Below are positions 1 to 7,967 of a stretch of 44,621 nt of DNA, one piece after another. Within the stretch, counting starts at the first letter, position 1; every line of letters begins with the position of its first letter. The DNA lies in contig JAGCUY010000134.1 of the NCBI GenBank assembly GCA_017962605.1, forward strand, positions 1-44,621, in the 5' to 3' direction. The notes under the pieces are model-generated. The model did no database searches. It was given only the letters and a program-made list of their open reading frames with translations, and was not told the DNA's origin. This stretch comes from Kiritimatiellia bacterium (GTDB lineage Bacteria > Verrucomicrobiota > Kiritimatiellia > RFP12 > JAAYLN01). The translations under genes were made by a program, and so were the position numbers.

Positions 1-342
1 CATTTTGTCGCAACCAATTTCCCAAGAACTTTCCTAATCCGCCAGAGGCGGTTCCCAATCTGTTGCGCCGTGGCGAAGCCACACGGCATGGATGCGGGCG
101 CATGGGGCTTGCACCAATGCGGCCACATCAAGGGCCGATGGTTCGCGGTATCGCGAGTGTGCAACAGTTTCCAAAGTCCGGCGCGGTAGCGCCATATCAG
201 GGTTCAAACTTCCCATGCGCTTGCGCTGAAGCTGGGAAACGGTCGTGAGTCGGGATTCGGGATTCGGGAGCCGGAAGCTGCCCCTAGCCCCTAGCCCCTA
301 TTCCCTATTCCCTATTCCCTGTTCCCCATTCCCCGTTCCCTC
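1..342. repeat. Structured intergenic DNA with small hairpins and a C-rich array
   Basis: No convincing gene. Positions 60-240 are a series of short stem-loops, for example GTGGC/GCCAC at 70-82 and GGCGC/GCGCC at 180-193. From about 251 the sequence turns into GGATTCGGGATTCGGGAGCC and then a degenerate CCCTAGC/CCCTATT/TTCCCCG heptamer array to 342. The same block recurs at 3968-4074 and, in shorter form, near 3706, 39043 and 43565, so it is a dispersed intergenic repeat. Short ORFs crossing it have no recognisable protein content. Confidence 0.6.
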
Positions 343-346
343 CTCT

Positions 347-438
347 GGCCAAAATCCTGCCGCCTGGCAGAATTTTGACCAGCGGCGCCCCCTTTCGCTC
401 CGTTTTTGTCCACTTTCCCGCCTTGGCATGATGTTTGC
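347..438 (+). promoter_or_regulatory. Sigma-54 promoter P1 with upstream enhancer motif
   Basis: Core: TTGGCATG at 423-430, four bases, TTGC at 435-438; the -24 GG (425-426) and -12 GC (437-438) are exactly 10 bp apart, as sigma-54 requires. Enhancer-like motif GGCAGAATTTTGACC lies at 366-380, 44 bp upstream of the -24 GG. The left dyad half GGCCAAAATCCTGCC (347-361) is weaker than at the other promoters. It drives the twin-AAA+ gene starting at 468 and rules out the upstream in-frame ATG at 435, which lies inside the -12 element. Confidence 0.85.
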
Positions 439-467
439 TTCCTGCCGCGGCAAAAGGAAAGGACATC

Positions 468-2744
468 ATGAACGAAAACAAGAAAAGCAATCGTAACGGT
501 ACCGGTAGTATTGGTTTCAAAAACGACGTCAGCGACGGCTGGCTCTTCAAGCAGGAACTGCGCTTCATGCGGAATTTCATCCGCAATTGGGATAGCGAGG
601 TCGAGGACGACGATTTCTTCGACCCGTTCGGAAACTGCAATAACTCTGACAACGACGAGGCGGCCTCGATGCTGGCGAAGTATTTCTCGCCGAAGGAGCT
701 CGAGGACTGCCGCGACCTGTGCGTGGAGAAAGATCAGGGAGAGGGCAAGGCGGCGGCGCCCGTGATCTCCATCGACATGCACAGCGAAGTGACGGACGCC
801 CTCCAGTGGGTGTGGAACCACAAGTCGCTGCGCTCCCGCTGCCGCGCGATGCTCCTGGAGTGGTGCGACGCCATGGAGCGCCGCAAGACGCAGGCCCGCC
901 GGCGCAAGGACCCGATGGAGCTGCGGGCGAACGAAATCTTCCGCCTCCTCGGGCTTGACGAAGTGGAGCGCGACCTCTTCCTCTACGCGGCGGTCCGCGC
1001 CCTGACGTGCTTTGACGACTTCCCCCGCTGCTGCACAAGGGGGCGGCACGACTCGCAGATATTCTTCGCCATGGCGGTTGACCGCCCATGCGGGGTCGTC
1101 GGCAAGGCGCTGGCCGCCGACGGGCGGCTCCGCAAGGGCGAGGCGCTTGGCGACGATGGCGAGCTCGAGCGGCACGGCGCCTTCTACGAGTTCCTCGAGA
1201 GCGGCGACGGCGGCGTGCTCGAAGGGCGCTTCTACAGGAAGGCGGAGACGGACGACGCCCTGCCGTGGAAATACTACGGCAGGCTCGCCGAGGAGCATGG
1301 CGGACTGCTGAAGAAACTCATCTCCTCCTCCGCGCGCGACGGGCGCGGCGCGAACATCCTCTTCTATGGCGCGGCCGGAACGGGCAAGACCAGTTTCGCC
1401 AAGACGCTTGCGAAGGAGCTGGATTTCGACCTCTTCGAGATCCGCCAGGGGCCCAAGGACGGCGACCGCCACACCAGCGTCGGCCGCCTCTTCGGCATCC
1501 GCATCTGCAACGACCAGGCCCCGAAGGGGCACAGCATGGTGCTGGTGGACGAGGCCGACAGACTCCTGCGCACGAGCCTCGACTTCTTCGCATCCCGCTT
1601 CGGCGGAATGGGCGGCCCCCACTCCGAAAAGGGCGCCGTAAACACCATGCTCGACGAGACGAAGCTCCCGACCATCTGGATCTCCAACACCCCGGCGGAG
1701 GCGCTTGACGACTCCGTCAGGCGGCGCTTCGACTACTCCATCCGCTTCGACAAGCTCAACGCGGCGCAGCGCCAGGCCATCTGGCGCAACGGAGTAGCAA
1801 AGTTCCGCCTGGGGAAGATCATCTCCGAGGAGGACATCGTGCGCCTGGCGGACAAGTACCAGACGAACGCCGGAGGCATCTCACTTGTCCTGGAGAACGT
1901 CCGGCGCCTGCGCCCGAAGAAGAACGCCGCCCTCTCCCTCATCGACAAGCTGATGAAGCCGCACTGCGAGCTGATGGGGGCGGAGGAGGCCGACAGCGCC
2001 CTGCTGCCTTCCCGCGACTACTCCCTCGACGGCCTCAACCTCAGGGGCGACGTCTCGCTCGACCGGATCGTGGAGGCCGTCCGCCGCTTCAGGGCGGAGA
2101 AGGACTGCTCGTCCGACCCTGACCGCCCGCGCATGAACCTCCTCCTCTGGGGGCCGCCCGGGACGGGCAAGACGGAGTTCGTGAAGTACCTCGGCCAGGC
2201 CCTCGACGCCAAGGTGCTGGTGAAGATGGGGGGCGATCTCCTCTCCATGTGGGTCGGCGGCACGGAGCAGAACATCAAGGAAGCCTTCAATGAGGCCGAG
2301 GACGAGGACGCGATCCTCTTCCTCGACGAAATCGACGGGCTGGTGCAGGACCGTTCCGGCGCGCAGCAGAGCTGGGAGGTAACGCAGGTGAACGAGCTTC
2401 TCCACAGGATGGAGAACTTCAAGGGCGTGATGGTCGGCGCCACGAACTTCAACGCCAACCTCGACGCCGCCATCATGCGCCGCTTCACCTTCAAGCTCCA
2501 GTTCGACTACCTGACCGACGATGGCAAGCGCCTCTTCTTCGAGCGGATGTTCAAGAGCGGGCTTTCTGATGCCGAGGCCAGGCGCCTCGCCTCGATCCCA
2601 AGGCTCGCCCCCGGCGACTTCCGCACCGTGCGCCAGTCCCTCCACTACCTCGGCGGCGACGTGACGAACGCCATGCGTCTCGACGGGCTGGAGAAGGAGA
2701 GCCTCCTGAAGAAGGACAGCAGCCGGCCCATCGGCTTCCGCTAG
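468..2744 (+). CDS. Twin AAA+ ATPase (orphan, sigma-54 driven)
   Basis: 758 residues. A poorly conserved acidic N-terminal region of about 280 residues is followed by two AAA+ modules. The first has Walker A GAAGTGKT near residue 301 and Walker B MVLVDEADR. The second has Walker A GPPGTGKT near residue 562 and Walker B ILFLDEIDG, followed by an ATNF sensor-1 stretch and an RRF arginine-finger-like segment. The architecture resembles type II AAA+ unfoldases or remodelling ATPases, but no specific family is recognised and the substrate is unknown. The ATG at 468 follows GGAAAGGACATC and is placed by the sigma-54 promoter ending at 438. Its stop overlaps that of the convergent rluA-like gene by 4 bp. 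Confidence 0.85.
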   Translation: MNENKKSNRNGTGSIGFKNDVSDGWLFKQELRFMRNFIRNWDSEVEDDDFFDPFGNCNNSDNDEAASMLAKYFSPKELEDCRDLCVEKDQGEGKAAAPVISIDMHSEVTDALQWVWNHKSLRSRCRAMLLEWCDAMERRKTQARRRKDPMELRANEIFRLLGLDEVERDLFLYAAVRALTCFDDFPRCCTRGRHDSQIFFAMAVDRPCGVVGKALAADGRLRKGEALGDDGELERHGAFYEFLESGDGGVLEGRFYRKAETDDALPWKYYGRLAEEHGGLLKKLISSSARDGRGANILFYGAAGTGKTSFAKTLAKELDFDLFEIRQGPKDGDRHTSVGRLFGIRICNDQAPKGHSMVLVDEADRLLRTSLDFFASRFGGMGGPHSEKGAVNTMLDETKLPTIWISNTPAEALDDSVRRRFDYSIRFDKLNAAQRQAIWRNGVAKFRLGKIISEEDIVRLADKYQTNAGGISLVLENVRRLRPKKNAALSLIDKLMKPHCELMGAEEADSALLPSRDYSLDGLNLRGDVSLDRIVEAVRRFRAEKDCSSDPDRPRMNLLLWGPPGTGKTEFVKYLGQALDAKVLVKMGGDLLSMWVGGTEQNIKEAFNEAEDEDAILFLDEIDGLVQDRSGAQQSWEVTQVNELLHRMENFKGVMVGATNFNANLDAAIMRRFTFKLQFDYLTDDGKRLFFERMFKSGLSDAEARRLASIPRLAPGDFRTVRQSLHYLGGDVTNAMRLDGLEKESLLKKDSSRPIGFR

Positions 2745-3502
2745 GCGCCGGGGTCGAGGAATGGCGGCGGGGGCGCGGCGACCTCGACGCGCCCCCGCGT
2801 CAGGGGATGCGGGAAGGCGACCTTCCAGGCGTGCAGCGCCTGGCGGGGGAAGGCGAGGCGCGCCCGGTCTTCGTCGGTGAGGGCGTCCTCGCAGAGTTTC
2901 GCGTAGAGGCTCCTGTCCGGGCCGTAGAGCTTGTCGCCGGCGACGGGATACCCCAGCGCGTGCAGCGTGGCCCTGATCTGCGCCGTGCGTCCGGTCATCG
3001 GGATGCATTCCAGGAGGGTGCGCCCATCGCCTTGGCGCAGCGGTCGGAACCGCGTCCATGCCGTCTGCGCCGAGGCGTCGCGCCGCCAAGCCCCGATGTC
3101 GGACGCCTTCTCGAAGATGCGGTATTTTTTGACGAGGGCGTCGCTGGCGGGGCGTATCCAGCCGAATGCGTCGAACCAGCCGTCTGGCGCGGGCGGCTCG
3201 CGCCAGTCGCCCTCGACGAGACAGAGGTAGCGCTTGTCGAAGCGCCGCGCCGCCATGTCGCGCCCAAGTCGCGCCGCCGCGTCGGCGGTCTTCGCCACGA
3301 CGACTGCGCCGGATGTCTCGCGGTCAAGGCGGCTCACGAAGTGGACCTCCCCCCATCCTGCGGCGAGAAGGATGGCCTCGAGGGTGTTGGCGCGGTAACG
3401 GCCGCCGGCATGGCAGGGGAGGTTGCCGCTCTTGGCGATTACGGCGAAGAGCGGGTCGTCAAGGAGAACCGACCACGACGGATCGACGGCCGGCTCGTCC
3501 AT
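2741..3502 (-). CDS. RluA-family pseudouridine synthase
   Basis: About 253 residues. It carries the RluA catalytic loop SRLDRETSG, whose Asp is the nucleophile for uridine isomerisation in rRNA or tRNA, and the downstream signature GRTAQIRATLHALGYPVAGD. The target RNA cannot be told. A longer start at 3541 is in frame, but a sigma-70-like promoter (TTGCGG at 3579-3574, 17-bp gap, TAGAAT at 3556-3551) would start transcription at about 3544. That leaves no leader for it, so the ATG at 3502, preceded by GGAGCGGGGGCGG, is preferred. Convergent with the AAA+ gene, stops overlapping. Confidence 0.85.
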   Translation of the reverse strand: MDEPAVDPSWSVLLDDPLFAVIAKSGNLPCHAGGRYRANTLEAILLAAGWGEVHFVSRLDRETSGAVVVAKTADAAARLGRDMAARRFDKRYLCLVEGDWREPPAPDGWFDAFGWIRPASDALVKKYRIFEKASDIGAWRRDASAQTAWTRFRPLRQGDGRTLLECIPMTGRTAQIRATLHALGYPVAGDKLYGPDRSLYAKLCEDALTDEDRARLAFPRQALHAWKVAFPHPLTRGRVEVAAPPPPFLDPGA

Positions 3503-3550
3503 CACCGCCCCCGCTCCTGAATTTGTCTCAACCCCATCCATTGTCCACCC

Positions 3551-3579
3551 ATTCTACACAATTGCCACCCCGCCCGCAA
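3551..3579 (-). promoter_or_regulatory. Sigma-70-like promoter of the RluA-family gene
   Basis: On the minus strand TTGCGG (3579-3574), a 17-bp spacer and TAGAAT (3556-3551). Spacing is ideal and the -10 box is good. It points into the pseudouridine synthase gene. Confidence 0.5.
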
Positions 3580-3588
3580 TAAAAAGAA

Positions 3589-3697
3589 ATGTGCCAATGT
3601 GAAAATGTTGCCAATGCCCAAACCCAATATCCAATTCGAGTGGCAACATTGATAATTGGCAACATTGGAATTGGCTGTTTCCACATTTCCACATTAT
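3589..3697. repeat. Dispersed 107-bp hairpin element, copy 1
   Basis: Begins AATGTGCCAATGTGAAAATG. It contains the inverted pair AATGTTGCCAAT / ATTGGCAACATT plus outer CCAATGTG- and CACATT-type arms, so the whole unit can fold. A second near-complete copy lies at 38923-39032. Truncated copies lie at 12380-12440 and 20470-20530, fused to the Cys-tail scar. Confidence 0.75.
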
Positions 3698-3705
3698 CTT
3701 CTCCC

Positions 3706-3750
3706 CTAGCCCCTAGCCCTTAACCCCTGGTCCCTATTCCCCTATTCCCC
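3706..3750. repeat. C-rich heptamer array
   Basis: Degenerate CCCTAGC/CCCTATTC repeats of the same type as at 285-342, directly abutting the MITE-like element. Confidence 0.6.
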
Positions 3751-3753
3751 CAT

Positions 3754-3958
3754 TAACGCAACCGGCCTATGGCCGGACGCAAAAGCTGCGTCAAAACCGA
3801 TGTGGCTACGACGCCGCCCATGGCGGCTACGCCACAATCGCTTTTGCCGCAAGTTCCATCAACCTCCACGCGAGGATCGATTGTGGCGTAGGGCATAGCC
3901 CGTCGTAGCCACATCGATGCGAGCGTAACCCTTGCGTGTCGCGAAGCGACTTGCGTTA
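3754..3958. mobile_element. MITE-like 205-bp palindromic element, copy 1
   Basis: Bounded by TAACGCAA (3754-3761) and its inverse TTGCGTTA (3951-3958). Inside, 3798-3813 pairs perfectly with 3901-3916 (16 bp, CGATGTGGCTACGACG) and 3827-3840 pairs with 3878-3891 (14 bp, CTACGCCACAATCG). A copy with more than 90% identity lies at 38692-38894. It has no coding capacity. Two copies with the same ends and internal dyads suggest a non-autonomous mobile hairpin, or a REP/BIME-like element mobilised in trans. No target-site duplication is obvious. Confidence 0.7.
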
Positions 3959-3967
3959 GGCGCTGCG

Positions 3968-4077
3968 GCCGGGAGCCGGGATTCGGGATTCGGGAGCCGG
4001 AAGCCGCCCCTAGTCCCTAGCCCCTAGCCCCTATTCCCTATTCCCTAGTCCCTGCTCCCCATTCCCTGTTCCCCCTT
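3968..4077. repeat. GGATTCGGG block plus C-rich heptamer array
   Basis: Nearly the same sequence as 251-342: CGGGATTCGGGAGCCGGAAG followed by CCCTAGT/CCCTATT/TTCCCTG repeats. It sits immediately downstream of the MITE-like element. Confidence 0.65.
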
Positions 4078-4084
4078 CACCCCC

Positions 4085-4113
4085 TTGCGGAGAGCATCGG
4101 CTTTTGCTATAAC
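4085..4113 (+). promoter_or_regulatory. Sigma-70 promoter of the SpoVK/CbbX-like gene
   Basis: TTGCGG at 4085-4090, a 17-bp spacer and TATAAC at 4108-4113. The start codon at 4170 is 56 bp downstream. The same TTGCGG -35 variant is seen at the rluA-like promoter. Confidence 0.6.
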
Positions 4114-4169
4114 TATCGCTTGGCGTGAAGCGCAAAACAAGGCGCAAGGCGGGTGAATTAGGAGAAGTC

Positions 4170-6266
4170 ATGAGACTGGGAAAACAAGGCACAGAGACGG
4201 GAAGTGTGGCGCAACTGAGGGCGGATCTCGACGCTTTCGTGGCTTCGGCGGGGAAGGTCGATTTCGCCAAGGCCGGCGGCTCCTTCTCCACCCTCCGCGA
4301 GGCCGTGACCTCCGAACTCGCCTATTTCCTCTTCTGGCTATCGGCATCCGACGAGGCTGTGTCGGGCGCGGAGGCGGACTTCATCAACGCCCTTCTCAAT
4401 GTCGGCGCGACGACTGATGGCATAGCGGAGTTCCTAACGGAAAACGAGGGCTTTTATGCGTCGTTCCTAAGAACAGTGCCCGTGTCCGTGAGGGTCTTCG
4501 ATGCCGCGCCGGCGAAGCAGAAGAAAATAATCGACCTTTTCGTCAGGGCTGGCGAGGCTTTCCTGGGTGCCGATGGCGAGGCGGCCGAAGCCGAACAGGC
4601 CGATTTGTGGCGCTATCGTGAGATGCTTTATGCCCACAACCTGAAATGCAAGGTATTGCTGTCTCGCAAGAAGGCCGAAGAGGCTGAAGAGAAAAAGAAG
4701 GGAAGCGCCGTTGCGGGTTCAACCTACGAATATGTCCGGTCGCTGATGCGCGGATTCACTTCGTCGGCGTATGGTCTGATGCTCGCGCTTTTCCCTGATG
4801 ACAACGGGATCCGCAGCAAGCCGTGGGACGGGTTTATGTGGTTCGCGCTCCAAATGGCGACGCTTGGAGAATTGCGTCCGTCGCGTGGCGCGGCGGAATT
4901 CATCAGAGTTTTCGCGGAAAGAGCCTGCCTCCCGTATATGCCGGGGACGCCCGATAATTTCCTGGCTGTTCTTACGGATAATATGGCAAAAGGCGATATG
5001 GCTTTCCTCCTTGGTTTTGTCCGATCGTCGGGAGCGGAAAACTCGCTTCACGGTTTTGTGGTCATGGCGGCCCTCGATGCCGATACGGTGAACAATCGCA
5101 AGGTCCCGAAGGCGGGGAACAAAACTTCGTTCAGCCTTATGGCGCTGCGCCTTTTCGCGGCAATCGGGCTTCATGTCAAGCGGATATCCGGAAACCCCCG
5201 GACGCGCACTGCGGCTCAATACTTTTTGCCGAACTTCCTCCGTCAGTGCATAAGTCATTTGGAAAAAACTTTTGCTCCTCTTCTCGAAAAAGGGGTGCGC
5301 CGTCTAAAAATCGCCGAGGGACAGGAAAATGCTTTCTGGGAGCTTCTCAAGATGGCCGGTCTTGACGAAGAGGATTTCAAGCCTGTTCGCGCCCTGCTTG
5401 AGAAGAGGCCGAAGAATAGAGGGCATGATGCGACACAAGCTGGCGGGGAGGATGTAAAGGGTCTGCTTGAACATCTCGACGGGCTTGTCGGCCTTGACGG
5501 CGTGAAGAAGGAGATACAGTCCATAGTCAACCTCATCAACGTGCGGAAGCGGCGCGAGGCACAGGGTCTCAAGCAGCCAGAGATGTCGCTTCACCTTGTC
5601 TTCACCGGGAATCCCGGAACAGGCAAGACAACCGTGGCGAGGCTTTTGGCGAAAATCTACAGACAGCTGGGCGTTTTGTCGGAAGGACAGCTGGTTGAGG
5701 TGGATCGCAGCGGACTCGTAGCGGGATATGTTGGGCAGACGGCGATCAAGGTCAAGGACGTGCTGAAGCAGGCGGCGGGCGGCATCCTTTTTATCGATGA
5801 AGCCTATTCGCTTTCAGGGACCGCGTCCGAAAACGACTTCGGCCGCGAGGCGATTGACACGCTTTTGAAAGGGATGGAGGACAACCGGGGCGACTTGATT
5901 GTCATCGTCGCGGGATACCCCGAGCCGATGGAGCGTTTCCTTTCGTCAAATCCAGGGTTACGCTCGCGCTTCAACCGCTACATCCACTTCCGGGACTACG
6001 AAGCCGACGAGCTAGTTGAAATCTTCAAGAGAATCGCGAAGGCCTCGAATTATGAGCCGACGGAAGACTGCATCCGCGAAGTCGCGCTGCGCTTCCAAGT
6101 CCAGACCCTTTGCAAGAGTGAGAACTACGCGAACGGGCGCGAGGCGAGGAACCTTTTCGAGAAGGCGACAATCGCCCAGGCTAACCGCCTTGCCGAATTT
6201 GGCGACTCCGCCACGCCAGAGCAACTCGTCGAACTAACCGCCGAGGACATCCTCAATGCAGAGTAG
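4170..6266 (+). CDS. SpoVK/CbbX-type AAA+ ATPase with helical N-terminal region
   Basis: 698 residues. The last 260 or so form one CbxX/SpoVK-class AAA+ domain: Walker A GNPGTGKT near residue 480, pore-loop-like SGLVAGYVGQTA, Walker B ILFIDEA near 540, and the AGYPEPM and NPGLRSRFNR motifs typical of the class. The N-terminal 430 residues are helical; residues 49-76 (ELAYFLFWLSASD...E) resemble a TerB-like helical pattern, weakly. CbbX/SpoVK proteins are hexameric remodelling ATPases; the client here is unknown. The start at 4170 has an AGGAGAAGTC ribosome site; the in-frame ATG at 4125 lies too close to the promoter. The next ORF's GTG overlaps its stop by 1 bp. Confidence 0.85.
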   Translation: MRLGKQGTETGSVAQLRADLDAFVASAGKVDFAKAGGSFSTLREAVTSELAYFLFWLSASDEAVSGAEADFINALLNVGATTDGIAEFLTENEGFYASFLRTVPVSVRVFDAAPAKQKKIIDLFVRAGEAFLGADGEAAEAEQADLWRYREMLYAHNLKCKVLLSRKKAEEAEEKKKGSAVAGSTYEYVRSLMRGFTSSAYGLMLALFPDDNGIRSKPWDGFMWFALQMATLGELRPSRGAAEFIRVFAERACLPYMPGTPDNFLAVLTDNMAKGDMAFLLGFVRSSGAENSLHGFVVMAALDADTVNNRKVPKAGNKTSFSLMALRLFAAIGLHVKRISGNPRTRTAAQYFLPNFLRQCISHLEKTFAPLLEKGVRRLKIAEGQENAFWELLKMAGLDEEDFKPVRALLEKRPKNRGHDATQAGGEDVKGLLEHLDGLVGLDGVKKEIQSIVNLINVRKRREAQGLKQPEMSLHLVFTGNPGTGKTTVARLLAKIYRQLGVLSEGQLVEVDRSGLVAGYVGQTAIKVKDVLKQAAGGILFIDEAYSLSGTASENDFGREAIDTLLKGMEDNRGDLIVIVAGYPEPMERFLSSNPGLRSRFNRYIHFRDYEADELVEIFKRIAKASNYEPTEDCIREVALRFQVQTLCKSENYANGREARNLFEKATIAQANRLAEFGDSATPEQLVELTAEDILNAE

Positions 6267-7210
6267 TGAATTTGGGAACATTTGAGAACCACCAGAACAT
6301 GACCATCAGACAGAAGATTTTTGAAATCGTGCAGCCCGACCGAGGGCAGTCGCCGGCGAGCCGGATTTTCGACTGGACGATAACGATTCTCATATTGTTG
6401 AGCGTCGTGAGCGTCTTCATCATAACGTTCGACTTGCCAAGGCCATTCATGCGATCGCTCTTTATTTTTGAGCAAGTCGCCTCCGCCATTTTTACAATCG
6501 AATACATCCTGCGCCTCGCGACTGCCGACTTGCTGTATCCCGAAAGCGGCGCGATTAGAGCCCGCGTCAGGTATTTCTTTTCGCCGATGGCGCTCATCGA
6601 TTTGGCGGCGATACTGCCGTTCTGGCTCCCAATGTTCCTCCCCTGCTCGATGCTGGCGCTGCGGGCCCTGTGGCTTTTCCGCCTGCTGAGAATCTTCAAG
6701 CTAAACCGCTATTGCGAAGCGCTCTCGTCAGTCGGGGAGGTCCTGGCGGAGAGGAAACGCGAACTTTTAGGATCGCTGTTTTCCGTAGTGCTGATGATGC
6801 TGGTGTCGTCGCTTCTCATGTATTCAGCGGAACACGATGCCCAGCCGGAGGTCTTCCGCAACGCCTTTTCGGGACTCTGGTGGGCGGTCTGCACCGTGAC
6901 GACAATCGGCTATGGCGACATCTACCCGGTGACCGTTGTCGGGCGGCTGCTGGGCGCGTTCATCGCGATTTCCGGCATTGCCGCGCTTGCAATCCCAACG
7001 GGCATCGTCTCGGCCGGGCTGACGGAGCGGCTGAGCCGTGAGGCCAGGGTCGAGCAGGAGCTGCGGCGGCAGCGCAATGTGGATGACGCGCACGGCGAGG
7101 AGCTGGCGCGCCAGCGCGGCAAGGACGACGACCACGACCGTATTCTGCGCGAACACGGCGAGTTGCTGAAGGCCATTTCAGAAAAGCTCGACAAGCTGTC
7201 TTCCCATTAG
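6266..7210 (+). CDS. Voltage-gated-type potassium channel
   Basis: 314 residues (303 if the ATG at 6299 is used). Six hydrophobic segments are visible. S4 is the arginine-bearing LRALWLFRLLRIFKLNRY. A pore loop with the K+ selectivity filter TTIGYGD near residue 218 is followed by S6 ending GIVSAGLTERL. The last 60 residues are charged and heptad-like (a probable cytoplasmic coiled coil). It matches the Kv-like prokaryotic ion transport family: inner-membrane, K+ selective. The GTG at 6266 shares a base with the previous stop, suggesting translational coupling. What gates it, and why it sits with a SpoVK-like ATPase, is unknown. Confidence 0.9.
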   Translation: MNLGTFENHQNMTIRQKIFEIVQPDRGQSPASRIFDWTITILILLSVVSVFIITFDLPRPFMRSLFIFEQVASAIFTIEYILRLATADLLYPESGAIRARVRYFFSPMALIDLAAILPFWLPMFLPCSMLALRALWLFRLLRIFKLNRYCEALSSVGEVLAERKRELLGSLFSVVLMMLVSSLLMYSAEHDAQPEVFRNAFSGLWWAVCTVTTIGYGDIYPVTVVGRLLGAFIAISGIAALAIPTGIVSAGLTERLSREARVEQELRRQRNVDDAHGEELARQRGKDDDHDRILREHGELLKAISEKLDKLSSH

Positions 7211-7250
7211 GGAACATGTCATCTCAAAAAGGCAACGGTGAGGGAACGCC

Positions 7251-7790
7251 ATGATAAAAGTCATCCAAGGCGACATAACGGCGCTGGCGGTGGATGCCAT
7301 CGTCAATGCGGCGAACCAGATGATGCTGGGAGGCGGCGGCGTGGATGGCGCAATCCACCGCGCGGCCGGACGGGAACTCTACGAGGCGTGCCTCAAGGTG
7401 CCGGAGGCGCGGCCGGGCGTGAGGTGCCCGACAGGCGAGGCGCGGATCACGCCGGGTTTCAGGCTTCCGGCGAAGTTCGTCATCCACACGGTGGGGCCGG
7501 TCTATCGCGACGGCCAGCATGGCGAGCCTGAGAAACTTGCCGCCTGCTACCGCAACTCCCTCGCCCTTGCGGAGGAGAACGGCTGCAAGTCCATAGCCTT
7601 CCCATGCATCTCCACTGGCGTTTATGGCTACCCCATTGAAGACGCGGCGAAGATTGCCGTGCGGGAGGCGAAGGATTATCTCACGCAGAGGTGCAGAGAG
7701 GCGGAGGACGCAGAGGAGATGGAAATCGTCTTCTGCTGCTTCTCGGATCGAGACAAGGCGGTTTACGACCAACTGGTAGCGAAGCCTTAG
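7251..7790 (+). CDS. Macro-domain protein, O-acetyl-ADP-ribose deacetylase type
   Basis: 179 residues, a full-length single macro domain of the YmdB/MacroD class. The ADP-ribose-binding signatures are present: [20 protein letters not shown] near residues 14-33, then AIHRAAG, and the phosphate loop STGVYGYP near 122-129. Likely reaction: removal of acetyl or ADP-ribosyl groups from ADP-ribose adducts in the cytosol. Around nt 7680-7712 the DNA reads as CACGCAGAGG-type repeats and encodes an acidic stretch not typical of the family, probably a short in-frame repeat insertion. Last gene of the 4170-7790 run, 40 bp after the channel gene. Confidence 0.9.
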   Translation: MIKVIQGDITALAVDAIVNAANQMMLGGGGVDGAIHRAAGRELYEACLKVPEARPGVRCPTGEARITPGFRLPAKFVIHTVGPVYRDGQHGEPEKLAACYRNSLALAEENGCKSIAFPCISTGVYGYPIEDAAKIAVREAKDYLTQRCREAEDAEEMEIVFCCFSDRDKAVYDQLVAKP

Positions 7791-7828
7791 ACGGGATTCA
7801 CAGGATTGACATGATTAGCCTGTATGTT

Positions 7829-7913
7829 CTGAAAAGTTGCAAAAGTTGAGTCTCAGACAGTCCGAAAAGTTGCAAAAGTTGAGCCCCAGACAGTCCGAAA
7901 AGTTGCAAAAGTT
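7829..7913 (+). repeat. Three 33-bp direct repeats (iteron-like) upstream of the DUF4143 ATPase
   Basis: CCGAAAAGTTGCAAAAGTTG begins copies at 7829 (one mismatch), 7862 and 7895, with period exactly 33 bp; the third copy is truncated. The period and number of copies fit a regulator-binding array better than CRISPR. Confidence 0.8.
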
Positions 7914-7931
7914 AAATGAAAATGGTAGTAT
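7903..7931 (+). promoter_or_regulatory. Sigma-70 promoter overlapping the third iteron
   Basis: TTGCAA (7903-7908) inside the third repeat, a 17-bp spacer and TAGTAT (7926-7931). Anything binding the iterons would cover the -35 box, which suggests autoregulation. Confidence 0.55.
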
Positions 7932-7967
7932 ATTTGCGTTGTATCCGGTTTGTAAAAAGAGGTCAAA

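Noticed and set aside
435-467. Upstream start for the twin AAA+ gene
   Set aside because: The codon at 435 is part of the -12 element of the sigma-54 promoter, so it would not be transcribed.
312-1622. Long minus-strand ORF (436 codons)
   Set aside because: Antisense of the twin AAA+ gene in GC-rich DNA; no domain, and the plus frame has clear Walker motifs.
1881-3089. Long minus-strand ORF (402 codons)
   Set aside because: Overlaps two supported genes; low-complexity Arg/Ala/Glu composition typical of a shadow frame.
4118-4133. Sigma-54-like TTGGCGTG...GC before the SpoVK-like gene
   Set aside because: The GG-GC gap is 8 bp instead of 10 and no enhancer motif is present; a good sigma-70 pair lies just upstream.
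7829-7913. Possible CRISPR array
   Set aside because: Only three units, period 33 bp with no variable spacer of normal length, and the last unit forms part of a promoter.
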